Of a stretch of DNA of 64,000 nt, positions 8,810 through 16,539 are shown piece after piece. The position numbers and the translations under genes were made by a program. Source of the stretch: Cellulomonas fimi (GTDB taxonomy: Bacteria; Actinomycetota; Actinomycetes; Actinomycetales; Cellulomonadaceae). The DNA is taken from positions 1 to 64,000 of the forward strand of contig NZ_JAPESW010000018.1 in the NCBI RefSeq assembly GCF_028527925.1, in the 5' to 3' direction. Each line of letters opens with the position of its first letter. Within the stretch, counting starts at the first letter, position 1. Below the pieces are notes generated by a model. That model worked only from the letters and a program-made list of their open reading frames with translations, did not search any database and was not told where the DNA came from.

Positions 8810-10635
8810 GGGCCGCGGGGCTGACGCTCGCGCGGTTCGTGCGCGACCGGTTCGCGGCGCTCGTGCTGGTCGGGGTGCTCGCCGTGCCGGCGATCTACGG
8901 CGGCGTGCTCGTCTGGGGCTACTGGGACCCGTACGCGCGCTCGGGCCACATCCCGGCCGCGCTGGTGAACCTCGACGAGCCCGTGCAGACGAGCGACGGC
9001 AGCGACCTCGCGGCGGGCGACGACCTCGAACGCGTGGTCCTCACCTCCGACACCCTCGACTGGACCGCGACCGACGCCGACAGCGCCGCGCAGGGCCTCG
9101 AGGACAAGACGTACTACGTCGTCGTCACGATCCCGCCGGAGTTCTCCGCGCAGGTCGCGTCGCTGTCGAGCGCCGACCCGCAGCAGGCGCGCGTCGAGGT
9201 CCGCACCAACGACGCGGGCAACTACCTCGTCGGGGTGCTCGCCAAGGACGCGTCGCAAGCCGTCGAGGGGACCGCCGGGAGCCAGGTGCAGGCCGACTAC
9301 CTCGACGTCGTGTACGGCCTGCTCGGGCAGGCGAAGGACGCCGGGGGCGAGGTCGGCGGGTCCGCGCAGGAGCTCGCGGACGGCACGCAGGAGGCCGCCG
9401 ACGCCGCGCGGCAGGTCGCCGACGGCGCCGCGCAGGTCGCGGACGGCGTCGCGCAGGTCGCCGACGCGCTCGCCGACGTCGACGACGCCGTGCAGGACGC
9501 CCCCGCGCTCGCGGACTCGGTCGCCAACGTGGCGTCGTCGGTCGCGGCCCGGACGTCCGGGGCCGCCGACGCCGCGCAGGACGTCTCGGCCCGCCTCACG
9601 GCCCTCGAGCAGCAGCTCGCGGCCGGGGGACAGGCCGACGCGGCGGCGCGCGTCGCGGAGATCCGCGACTCGTTCGAGGCGACGGTCCTGCCTGCCGTCG
9701 AGGACGCCGCCGACGACGCGTCCGACATCGCCGACGACGCCAGCGCGCTCTCGGACCTCGCGACCGAGGCCGTCACGGCCGCGGACCAGGCGAACCAGCA
9801 GGGCCAGGCCCTCGCCGACGGCGCACAGGCGGTCGCGGACGGGTCGGAGGACCTCGCGACGGTGCTCGCCGACCAGCTCGCACCCGGCGCGCAGCAGCTC
9901 GCCGACGGGCTCGCGCAGGCCGCGGAGCGGCTCGACGTGCCGATCACCGACGTGGACCGCGAGACGTTCGGGGAGGTGCTGTCCCGGCCGGTCACCGTCG
10001 AGCAGGTCCGCGACAACCCGATCGCGCACTTCGGCGACGGCTTCACGAGCTACTTCGCGGGCCTCGGGCTGTTCGTCGGCGCGGTGTTCGTCTTCCTCGT
10101 GCTGTCGCCGCTGGACCGGCGCGGGCAGCTCTGGGGTGCGGGCCCGCTCGCCGTCGCCGGGGCGCCCCTGCTGGCCGGTGGCGCCGTCGTGCTGCTGCAG
10201 GCGGCGCTGTTGTTCGGCGCGCTGCTGCTGGTCGGGGTCGCGCCCGACGCGCCGTGGGTCCTGCTCGGGGTGCTCGCCGCGTCGGCCGTGTGCTTCGTCG
10301 CCCTCATGCAGCTGCTCAAGGCCGCGTTCGGGCTGGTCGGCGAGTTCGTCGGGGTGATCCTGCTGGTCCTGCAGGTCGCCGCCGGCGAGGGCGCGTACCC
10401 GATCCAGACGTTCGGCACGTTCTTCCAGACCGTGCACCCCTACCTGCCGATGAGCTGGACCAACGACGCGGTGCGCCGCGCGGTCGCTGGCGGCCCGCTG
10501 ACGCCCTACGTGTGGGTCGACCTCGCGCTGCTGCTCGGCACCGCCGCCGTCGCGTTCGGGCTGACGTGCCTGGCCGCCCGGCGTCGCGAGCGGTGGACCC
10601 CGGCGCGCCTGCGCCCGTCGGTCGAGCTCGTCTGA
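8806..10635 (+). CDS. YhgE/Pip family membrane protein
   Basis: 609 residues. One N-terminal TM helix (LVLVGVLAVPAIYGGVLVWGYWDP) is followed by the YhgE/Pip signature region with VNLDEPV and KTYYVVVTIPPEFSA. Then comes a roughly 250-residue Ala/Asp-rich coiled-coil section with repeats of the type ADGxAQVADG, and at the C-terminus five or six TM helices (from FTSYFAGLGLFVGAVFVF to LALLLGTAAVAFGLTC) with the HPYLPMSW motif. The family includes phage-infection protein Pip and the EsaA-like component of type VII secretion, and resembles ABC-2 permeases. Start ATG 8806 overlaps the preceding stop. The presence of a degenerate ATPase immediately upstream suggests an ABC-derived export or scaffold complex (inference). 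Confidence 0.9.
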   Translation: MRAAGLTLARFVRDRFAALVLVGVLAVPAIYGGVLVWGYWDPYARSGHIPAALVNLDEPVQTSDGSDLAAGDDLERVVLTSDTLDWTATDADSAAQGLEDKTYYVVVTIPPEFSAQVASLSSADPQQARVEVRTNDAGNYLVGVLAKDASQAVEGTAGSQVQADYLDVVYGLLGQAKDAGGEVGGSAQELADGTQEAADAARQVADGAAQVADGVAQVADALADVDDAVQDAPALADSVANVASSVAARTSGAADAAQDVSARLTALEQQLAAGGQADAAARVAEIRDSFEATVLPAVEDAADDASDIADDASALSDLATEAVTAADQANQQGQALADGAQAVADGSEDLATVLADQLAPGAQQLADGLAQAAERLDVPITDVDRETFGEVLSRPVTVEQVRDNPIAHFGDGFTSYFAGLGLFVGAVFVFLVLSPLDRRGQLWGAGPLAVAGAPLLAGGAVVLLQAALLFGALLLVGVAPDAPWVLLGVLAASAVCFVALMQLLKAAFGLVGEFVGVILLVLQVAAGEGAYPIQTFGTFFQTVHPYLPMSWTNDAVRRAVAGGPLTPYVWVDLALLLGTAAVAFGLTCLAARRRERWTPARLRPSVELV

Positions 10636-10690
10636 CCTCGCCCCTCGGCACCGGAGGTGTGGCCCGATCCGGTGAAGCCGCAGGTCCGCA

Positions 10691-10704
10691 GTGACCTAAG
10701 TCCC
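10691..10704. promoter_or_regulatory. DosR/NarL-like box, one mismatch
   Basis: GTGACCTAAGTCCC; on the other strand GGGACTTAGGTCAC. It matches the 14-bp core GGGAC-N4-GTCCC of DosR-type operators with one mismatch. It lies 55 bp after the YhgE/Pip stop, far from the next gene, so a role is uncertain. Confidence 0.35.
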
Positions 10705-10821
10705 GCGCCACGGCGTCGCGGGGGGAGTGAGATTGCGGGCATGGCCCCGGGCAACCGGCAGGTGCGGCCGGCCGGGGCAGCAGGGGGCACGACGCCGGGG
10801 CGTGGGGACGCGCTCCGGCGA

Positions 10822-10865
10822 GGAGGAGGGCGCGTCCGACCCCCGGTCCCCGCGCGCCCTCCTCC
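10822..10865. terminator. 13-bp perfect hairpin after YhgE/Pip gene
   Basis: GGAGGAGGGCGCG (10822-10834) pairs perfectly with CGCGCCCTCCTCC (10853-10865) across an 18-nt loop. It may terminate the YhgE/Pip transcript, whose stop is 187 nt upstream, or act in the leader of the next gene. There is no U-tract. Confidence 0.45.
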
Positions 10866-10918
10866 GTGCGCCTGCCCGAAAAGGGCGGATGACCTGCGAC
10901 GACACCGTGGAAAAACGT

Positions 10919-10932
10919 GGGACTTGGGTCCC
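10919..10932. promoter_or_regulatory. DosR/NarL-like box, perfect palindrome
   Basis: GGGACTTGGGTCCC, inside a longer partial dyad (acgt...gtacgt flanks). Arms GGGAC and GTCCC with a 4-bp spacer are the core of the operator bound by DosR/DevR-type NarL-family response regulators in actinobacteria. It lies 103 bp upstream of the gene at 11035, a reasonable position for an activator site. Confidence 0.45.
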
Positions 10933-11034
10933 GTACGTGAAGCAGATGTGAACGCAACGATCGTCATGTGAGCCCGATCGGCTCACCGGATCTGGGGAGA
11001 TCCGCACTCCGGGGGTACCGAAAGGTCACGAACC

Positions 11035-11508
11035 ATGAGCACCAGCACCGTCACCACCAAGTCGCCGGCCCGCCTGATCGGCCTGATCGTCATGATCCTC
11101 GGCGGCATCTTCCTCGTCTCGGGCGCCGTCACGTGGGGTGCCGTCTCGAGCAACCTGCGCGCCGAGAACATCACGGTCTCGGAGGACGCGGACATGTTCG
11201 CGAACCAGATCGTCGACACGCCCTGGGAGGCGTACTCGCAGGCCGCGATCATCAACCACCACGCGCTCGAGGCGTCGGGCGGCAAGACCTACGCCGAGCT
11301 GGACCGTGAGGACCCGGTCCGCGCCACGGTGATGAACGGCTCGTTCCTGCGGGCGTCGCTGTTCACCTCGGTCGTCGCCTTCGGTGTCGCGCTCCTCGTC
11401 ATGGGCGTCGGCGTCACCTTCGGGCTCGTGGGCTGGGCCATCCGTTCGCTCGGCACCGTCGTCGCCGGAACCTCGACGGTCGAGCGGCCCGCGGTGGCCG
11501 CGGTCTGA
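11035..11508 (+). CDS. Small two-helix membrane protein
   Basis: 157 residues. A Ser/Thr-rich start (MSTSTVTTKSPAR) is followed by a TM helix (LIGLIVMILGGIFLVSGAVTWGAV), an outside loop of about 65 residues with ADMFANQIVDTPWEAYSQAAIINHHALEASGGKTYAELDR, a second TM helix (LFTSVVAFGVALLVMGVGVTFGLVGWAI) and a short tail. The AENITVSEDA...PWEAYSQAAII pattern recurs in actinobacterial membrane proteins that databases sometimes mislabel as aromatic ring-opening dioxygenase LigA. Nothing here supports an enzyme. ATG 11035 follows a long leader with hairpins and a DosR-like box. A strong hairpin terminator 58 nt downstream makes it a single-gene unit. Function unknown. Confidence 0.8.
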   Translation: MSTSTVTTKSPARLIGLIVMILGGIFLVSGAVTWGAVSSNLRAENITVSEDADMFANQIVDTPWEAYSQAAIINHHALEASGGKTYAELDREDPVRATVMNGSFLRASLFTSVVAFGVALLVMGVGVTFGLVGWAIRSLGTVVAGTSTVERPAVAAV

Positions 11509-11566
11509 CACCGCACGGCGAACCCGCCAGCACGGCGGTGACCCCGCCGCGGTGAGGACCACCGGG

Positions 11567-11597
11567 AGGCCGGCACCCGACCAGGGGGTGCCGGCCT
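11567..11597 (+). terminator. Hairpin terminator
   Basis: Perfect 12-bp stem AGGCCGGCACCC / GGGTGCCGGCCT with a 7-nt loop, followed by TTCC. It lies 58 nt after the small membrane protein and separates it from the glycogen phosphorylase gene. Confidence 0.75.
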
Positions 11598-11727
11598 TCC
11601 GCACGCCTGCCCCGCACCTGTCCGCAGCACCCCGGCCCGACCCGGACGACCGTCCGGCGGGCCCGGCAGGGTGCCATGACCTGCACCGTCACCGCAACGG
11701 TGACCTTCTGGGAGGAGCGCCGCTACC

Positions 11728-14214
11728 GTGAGTGAGGTGACAGCGAACACCGAACCCGTCGCGACGCGTGAGCGCACTGTCGAGGGCTTCGTGCGGGAGT
11801 ACCTGCGCGAGCTCAACTTCGGGCAGGGAGTCGACCTCTCCCGGGCGTCCGTCAACGACCAGTACCTCGCGCTGGCCCGCACCGTCCGCCACTACCTCAT
11901 GGTCCGCTGGCTCGAGACCCTGCGCCGGCAGTCCGAGCTCCAGGCCAAGTCCGTCGCCTACCTGTCCGCCGAGTTCCTGCTGGGGCGCCAGCTCGACAAC
12001 GCCCTGCTCGCCGCCGACCTCACCGACATCGTCGAGGAGGGCCTCGCGGGCCTCGGGATCAGCCTCGACACGCTGCGCCAGGCCGAGGTCGAGCCCGGTC
12101 TCGGCAACGGCGGCCTCGGCCGGCTGGCCGCGTGCTTCATCGACTCGCTCGCCACCATGAACGTCCCGTCGATCGGCTACGGGATCCGCTACGAGTACGG
12201 CATCTTCCGCCAGACCTTCGTCGACGGCTGGCAGGTCGAGAAGCCCGACTCGTGGCTCACGCTCGGCTCGCCGTGGGAGTTCCCGCACCCCGAGATGGCC
12301 GTCAATGTGAGCTTCGGCGGGACCGTCGAGGACTACGAGGACGACGACGGCACCACCCGCAAGCGCTGGGTCCCGGGCTGGAGCGTGCTCGGCGTCCCGT
12401 ACAACTACATGGTCCCCGGGTACGGCAACAACCGCGTCAACACCCTGCGCCTGTGGTCCGCCCGCGCGACGCGCGCGTTCGACCTGCAGATCTTCAACTC
12501 CGGCGACTACGCCCAGGCGGTCCGCGCGCAGACCTTCGCCGAGAACATCTCGAAGGTCCTCTACCCCGAGGACTCGACGCCGCAGGGCAAGGAGCTGCGG
12601 CTCCAGCAGCAGTACTTCTTCGTCGCGTGCTCGCTCAAGGACTTCGTCGACCAGGTGCTGCCGAAGGACTTCGACCTCACGCGCCTGCCCGACCGCATCC
12701 ACTTCCAGCTCAACGACACGCACCCCGTCATCGCGATCCCGGAGCTCATGCGGATCCTCGTCGACGAGAAGAAGTGGGCCTGGGACGACGCGTGGAGCGT
12801 CGTGCGGCAGGTCTTCTCCTACACGTGCCACACGCTGCTGCCCGAGGCGCTCGAGGTGTGGTCCGTCGAGCTGCTCGGCCGGCTCCTGCCGCGCCACCTC
12901 GAGATCATCTACCGCATCAACGAGGAGTTCCTCGAGGGGCTGCGCGCCGCGTACCCCGACGACGAGCTGCGGGCGCGACGCATGTCGATCATCGCGGAGT
13001 TCCCCGAGCGGGGGATCCGCATGGCGCACCTCGCGACCGTCGCGGCCGTCAAGGTCAACGGCGTCGCGGAGCTGCACTCGCAGCTGCTGCGCGACAAGGT
13101 GCTGCACGACTTCGCCGAGTACTACCCCGGCAAGTTCACCAACGTGACCAACGGCATCACGCCGCGCCGGTTCCTGCGGCTGTCCAACCCCGGCCTGTCC
13201 GGGCTGGTCACCGAGGTCCTCGGCTCCGAGAGGTGGGTCACGGACCTCGACGAGCTGCGTGCGCTCGAGCCGCTGGCCGAGGACGCCGAGTTCCGGCGGC
13301 GGTTCCGTGAGGTCAAGGCCGCGAACAAGCGCCGGCTCGTCGACGTGCTCGCCGAGCGCGACGGCATCGTGCTCGACCCCGAGACGATGTTCGACGTCAT
13401 GGTCAAGCGCCTGCACGAGTACAAGCGGCAGACCCTCAAGCTGCTGCACATCGTGTCGCTCTACGACCAGATCTCGTCGGGTGCGCTCGACCCCGCCGAC
13501 GTGACGCCCCGGACGTTCGCGTTCGGCGCGAAGGCCGCGCCCGGCTACCGGATGGCCAAGCAGATCATCGGCCTCATCAACGCGGTCGGGCGGACCGTCA
13601 ACGCCGACCCCGCGGTCAAGGGGCGGCTCACCGTCGCGTTCCCGGCGAACTACAACGTGACGCTCGCCGAGACCCTCATCCCCGCCGCCGACCTGTCCGA
13701 GCAGATCTCGCTCGCCGGCAAGGAGGCGTCCGGCACCGGGAACATGAAGTTCATGCTCAACGGCGCCCTGACGATCGGGACGGACGACGGCGCGAACGTC
13801 GAGATCCGCCAGCTCGTCGGCGACGAGAACTTCTTCCTGTTCGGCCTGACGGAGCCGGAGGTCGCGGACGTCGTCGAGCGCGGCTACCACCCGACGTCGT
13901 ACTACGAGACGAACCCGAAGCTGCGCCGCGCGCTCGACCTCATCGCGTCGGGCGCCTTCTCCGGGGGCGACCGCAGCGTGTTCGAGCCCGTCGTGTCGAA
14001 CCTGCTGAACGAGGACCGGTTCCTGGTGCTCGCGGACTTCCAGGCGTACGTCGACGCGCAGGCCCGCGTCGACGCCGCGTACGCCGACCCGGAGGCGTGG
14101 ACACGGTCGGCGATCATCAACGTCGCGCGTGCCGGGTTCTTCTCGTCCGACCGGTCGATGCGCGACTACCTCGAGCGCGTCTGGCACGCGACCCCCGTCC
14201 CCCCGGGCGCCTGA
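11728..14214 (+). CDS. glgP: Glycogen/maltodextrin phosphorylase
   Basis: 828 residues, the normal length of the GT35 (MalP/GlgP) family. It phosphorolyses alpha-1,4-glucans to glucose 1-phosphate in the cytoplasm. The pyridoxal-phosphate signature EASGTGNMKFMLNGAL is present, with the PLP lysine at about residue 674. Other landmarks are YLSAEFLLGRQL near residue 75, GLGNGGLGRLAACFIDS, YGIRYEYGIF, NDTHP, NVTNGITPRRFL and KRLHEYKRQTL. I use GTG 11728, with GGAGGAG at 11711-11717 ten bases upstream. A perfect 14-bp hairpin follows the stop, so the gene appears to be transcribed alone. It is possibly within reach of the hypoxia-type boxes upstream at 10.7-10.9 kb, but the terminator at 11567 intervenes. 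Confidence 0.97.
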   Translation: MSEVTANTEPVATRERTVEGFVREYLRELNFGQGVDLSRASVNDQYLALARTVRHYLMVRWLETLRRQSELQAKSVAYLSAEFLLGRQLDNALLAADLTDIVEEGLAGLGISLDTLRQAEVEPGLGNGGLGRLAACFIDSLATMNVPSIGYGIRYEYGIFRQTFVDGWQVEKPDSWLTLGSPWEFPHPEMAVNVSFGGTVEDYEDDDGTTRKRWVPGWSVLGVPYNYMVPGYGNNRVNTLRLWSARATRAFDLQIFNSGDYAQAVRAQTFAENISKVLYPEDSTPQGKELRLQQQYFFVACSLKDFVDQVLPKDFDLTRLPDRIHFQLNDTHPVIAIPELMRILVDEKKWAWDDAWSVVRQVFSYTCHTLLPEALEVWSVELLGRLLPRHLEIIYRINEEFLEGLRAAYPDDELRARRMSIIAEFPERGIRMAHLATVAAVKVNGVAELHSQLLRDKVLHDFAEYYPGKFTNVTNGITPRRFLRLSNPGLSGLVTEVLGSERWVTDLDELRALEPLAEDAEFRRRFREVKAANKRRLVDVLAERDGIVLDPETMFDVMVKRLHEYKRQTLKLLHIVSLYDQISSGALDPADVTPRTFAFGAKAAPGYRMAKQIIGLINAVGRTVNADPAVKGRLTVAFPANYNVTLAETLIPAADLSEQISLAGKEASGTGNMKFMLNGALTIGTDDGANVEIRQLVGDENFFLFGLTEPEVADVVERGYHPTSYYETNPKLRRALDLIASGAFSGGDRSVFEPVVSNLLNEDRFLVLADFQAYVDAQARVDAAYADPEAWTRSAIINVARAGFFSSDRSMRDYLERVWHATPVPPGA

Positions 14215-14234
14215 CCCCGGCCGACCCGCCTCGA

Positions 14235-14275
14235 CCCGTGGGGCCCCGTCGCGACGTGCGGCGGGGCCCCACGGG
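14235..14275 (+). terminator. Hairpin terminator after glgP
   Basis: Perfect 14-bp stem CCCGTGGGGCCCCG / CGGGGCCCCACGGG with a 13-nt loop, 21 nt after the phosphorylase stop. Confidence 0.75.
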
Positions 14276-14321
14276 CGTCCGGGGCGCGGTCGTCGGCGCG
14301 GACGGTCGTTAGGGTGGGCGC

Positions 14322-14726
14322 GTGAGCCCCAAGAAGCCGCAGGAGATGAAGCCGTCGACCGCGGCCGCCAAGCTCGACGTCTACCTCCCCGCGACGCCGC
14401 CCGAGTTCCAGGCCGGCCCCGTGACGCGAGACGAGCTCGCCGACCTCCAGCGCAACCCCCCGCAGTGGCTCGTCGACCTGCGCCGCGACGGGCCGCACCC
14501 GCGCACCGTCGTCGCGGGCCGCCTGCGCGTCTCGATCAGCGGCCTCGCGCGCGGCGGCATCACGGATCCGCTCACGACCGAGCAGATCGACGCGCTCATC
14601 GCCGACCCGCCCGAGTGGCTGGTCCGCGAGCGTGCGACGTTCGAGGAGGTCCGCCGCGAGGAGCGCCGCCTGCGCGCCCGCGCGACGGACCGCCGCGCCG
14701 AGGCGGCCAAGCGCGCGCAGGACTGA
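14322..14726 (+). CDS. DUF5997 family protein
   Basis: 134 residues, cytoplasmic, no membrane segment. Begins MSPKKPQEMKPSTAAAKLDVYLPATPPEF and contains PQWLVDLRRDGPHPRTVVAGRLRVSISGLARGG, then a charged C-terminal helix rich in Arg and Glu (RREERRLRARATDRRAEAAKRAQD). This pattern matches DUF5997, a small family found across actinobacteria with no known function; the central part has the look of a DNA- or RNA-binding fold (inference). GTG 14322 is the only reasonable start. Confidence 0.8.
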   Translation: MSPKKPQEMKPSTAAAKLDVYLPATPPEFQAGPVTRDELADLQRNPPQWLVDLRRDGPHPRTVVAGRLRVSISGLARGGITDPLTTEQIDALIADPPEWLVRERATFEEVRREERRLRARATDRRAEAAKRAQD

Positions 14727-14790
14727 CCCCACGGCACCCCCGCGTTGCCGCCGAGGTCGTGAGGTCGCGGCGAGATCGTGCGATCCCGCG

Positions 14791-14813
14791 CGTGACGTCG
14801 CCAGGACGTCACG
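14791..14813. promoter_or_regulatory. Inverted repeat CGTGACGTC-N5-GACGTCACG
   Basis: Perfect 9-bp arms around GCCAG, in the 210-bp gap between the DUF5997 gene and the secreted protein. It could be a weak terminator or an operator for the gene at 14937. The short loop and TGACGTCA-like arms favour a protein-binding site, but neither reading is proven. Confidence 0.35.
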
Positions 14814-14936
14814 ACGTCGAGACCGCCGAACGGGCCCGTGGTGTCGGGGCGCTCCGCTACGGTGCAGCCGGACGTCGCCCGTCCCCGGGAAGGACCGGGG
14901 GTCCCGCGGGCACGCCGCACGACGCGGAGGTCGTAG

Positions 14937-16457
14937 ATGCGCAGGTCGGTCCAGTGGTCCACCCCCGGTCGGAGCGGGCGCGCGCGTGGCGCGGTCGTGG
15001 CCGCGCTCGTCGCGGCAGCCTCGCTGCTCGCACCGAGCGCCGCGACGGCGGCGCCACCGACGGCCGGCCACCCGCACCGTCTGGTGAATCGTGCGCCGCT
15101 CGCGCCCACCGACCTCGCGGTCGACCCGGGTGGTGCGTGCGCGGCCGGCGTGGCGGCGCCCGTCCGAAGCACGACGCCCACCCTGCGGGTCACGCTCACC
15201 GACCCGGACGGCGACCACGTCGCGCCGACCACCACGGTGCGCGACCGCGGCACCGGCAAAGTGGTGTGGCGTACGGGTATGGGCACCTCGCAGGCGTCCG
15301 GCTCGTCGCACGCGGTGCAGGTGCCGGCGGGCGTGCTCCGGGACGGCCGCACCTACGAGTGGGCGGTCGAGCCGCGCGACGCGCACGGTCGCAAGGGTCC
15401 CGTGGCTCGCTGCCTCCTGACCGTCGACGTCACCGCCCCTGGTGCCGTCGACGTCGCGCCCGCGCCGGGCTCGGCACCGGCGGCGTACGCGGAGGACACC
15501 ACCGCGGGAGCCGTCGGCCTCGCGGGGCAGTTCCGGTTCTCCGCGTCGGCGGCTGACGGCGTCGTGGCGTTCGAGTACGCGGTGGCCGGTGTGCGCGACC
15601 GTGTCGGCGTCGCCGCCGGCGAGGCTTCGGCGACGGTCTCGTGGACGCCGGCGCTCGACGGTCCGACGGTGCTGACCGTGCAGGCGGTCGACGCGGCGGG
15701 CAATGTCGGTCCGGAGCGGTTCTACCGCTTCACCGTCGGCAGCCCGGTGGTCGAGCTCCCGTCGGACGCGCGGTGGAGGCTCGACGAGGGCGCCGGTGCG
15801 ACCGCGGGGAGCGCGACCCCGACCGGCGCCGGTCCGACGCTGACGCTGTCGCCGTCGACCACCTGGACGGGCGGCCTCATGGCCGACCTCTTCGGCGAGG
15901 ACGACGACCGCGCGCTGCTGCTCGACGAGGCCGGTGACGGAGCCGCGAGTGCCGGGCCGTTGCTCGACACCGCCTCGAGCTACTCGGTGATCGCTGTCGT
16001 CCGTGCCGACGGCACCGGGGCGGGCACCGTCGTGAGCCAGGACGGCGCAGGTGGTCCGGCATTCACGCTCGGGCAGCGGACCGACGGCTGCCCCGACGGC
16101 GTGATCTCGTGCTGGGCGTTCGACGTGGCCGGGGACGGCGCGTCGGAGGCGGTCGCGACGTCGACGGTCCCGGTCGTCCCGAGCGCGTGGGTGGCGCTCG
16201 TCGGCATCCGCGACGCCGCGACGGGAACGGTGCGGCTCGACGCCTGCTCGTTCGGCACCGCCGACCAGCCTGGCGACTTCCGCATCGTCACCGGTGCCGC
16301 GCAGCCCGTCGGTGCCACGCCGGCATCCTCCGGCCCGTTCCGGATCGGGACGGCGTCCGGTGGTGACGCGTGGTCAGGTGCGGTCGGCGGGCTCCGGACG
16401 TACGCGAAGGCCGTGGGCGCGCCCGAAGAGCGGATCGTCTGCAGTTCGGGCGTCTGA
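14937..16457 (+). CDS. Secreted protein with Fn3-like and LamG-like domains
   Basis: 506 residues. The signal peptide has a basic start and the core AVVAALVAAASLLAPSAATAA, with likely cleavage after AATAA. The mature part opens NRAPLAPTDLAVDPGGACAAG and then TPTLRVTLTDPDGDHVAPTTTVRD, an Ig/Fn3-like region seen at the start of large actinobacterial LamG/RHS surface proteins. Two further beta-sandwich segments (FRFSASAADGVVAFEYAV; TVLTVQAVDAAGNVGPERFYRFTV) precede a LamG/concanavalin-like domain from about residue 275 to the end (WRLDEGAGAT, SYSVIAVVRAD, GTVRLDACSFG, AWSGAVGGLRTYAKAV). There is no anchor. ATG 14937 follows GCGGAGG at 14924-14930. Carbohydrate or matrix binding is inferred. Confidence 0.75.
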   Translation: MRRSVQWSTPGRSGRARGAVVAALVAAASLLAPSAATAAPPTAGHPHRLVNRAPLAPTDLAVDPGGACAAGVAAPVRSTTPTLRVTLTDPDGDHVAPTTTVRDRGTGKVVWRTGMGTSQASGSSHAVQVPAGVLRDGRTYEWAVEPRDAHGRKGPVARCLLTVDVTAPGAVDVAPAPGSAPAAYAEDTTAGAVGLAGQFRFSASAADGVVAFEYAVAGVRDRVGVAAGEASATVSWTPALDGPTVLTVQAVDAAGNVGPERFYRFTVGSPVVELPSDARWRLDEGAGATAGSATPTGAGPTLTLSPSTTWTGGLMADLFGEDDDRALLLDEAGDGAASAGPLLDTASSYSVIAVVRADGTGAGTVVSQDGAGGPAFTLGQRTDGCPDGVISCWAFDVAGDGASEAVATSTVPVVPSAWVALVGIRDAATGTVRLDACSFGTADQPGDFRIVTGAAQPVGATPASSGPFRIGTASGGDAWSGAVGGLRTYAKAVGAPEERIVCSSGV

Positions 16458-16539
16458 CGCCGTCGGGGCAGGGCCGTGCGCGCCGCGTCGCGAGACGCCG
16501 CTGCGCTCGGCCCCGCCCGGGCCACGAGGCACTTCCCCC

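Larger units (their letters stand above)
10636..11034. other. 399-bp gene-free region with palindromes and hairpins
   Basis: No convincing gene is present. A short open frame beginning at 10657 has no ribosome site and no recognisable protein. The stretch holds two GGGAC-N4-GTCCC-type palindromes (10691-10704 with one mismatch, 10919-10932 perfect), a perfect 13-bp hairpin (10822-10865), and two short adjacent inverted repeats just ahead of the next gene (10968-10986 and 10987-11004). Together they look like the regulatory region of the membrane protein gene at 11035. Confidence 0.6.

Noticed and set aside
10657-10971. Short open frame in the gene-free region before the small membrane protein
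   Set aside because: No ribosome site, no recognisable protein, and it would run through the hairpin and both palindromes.
11035-11508. Aromatic ring-opening dioxygenase LigA, a name often attached to such proteins
   Set aside because: The protein is two TM helices and a short loop with no metal-binding or dioxygenase motif; the label looks like a propagated error.
14791-14813. CRE/ATF-like TGACGTCA site
   Set aside because: The resemblance to a eukaryotic element is coincidental in a bacterial genome; kept only as a plain inverted repeat.
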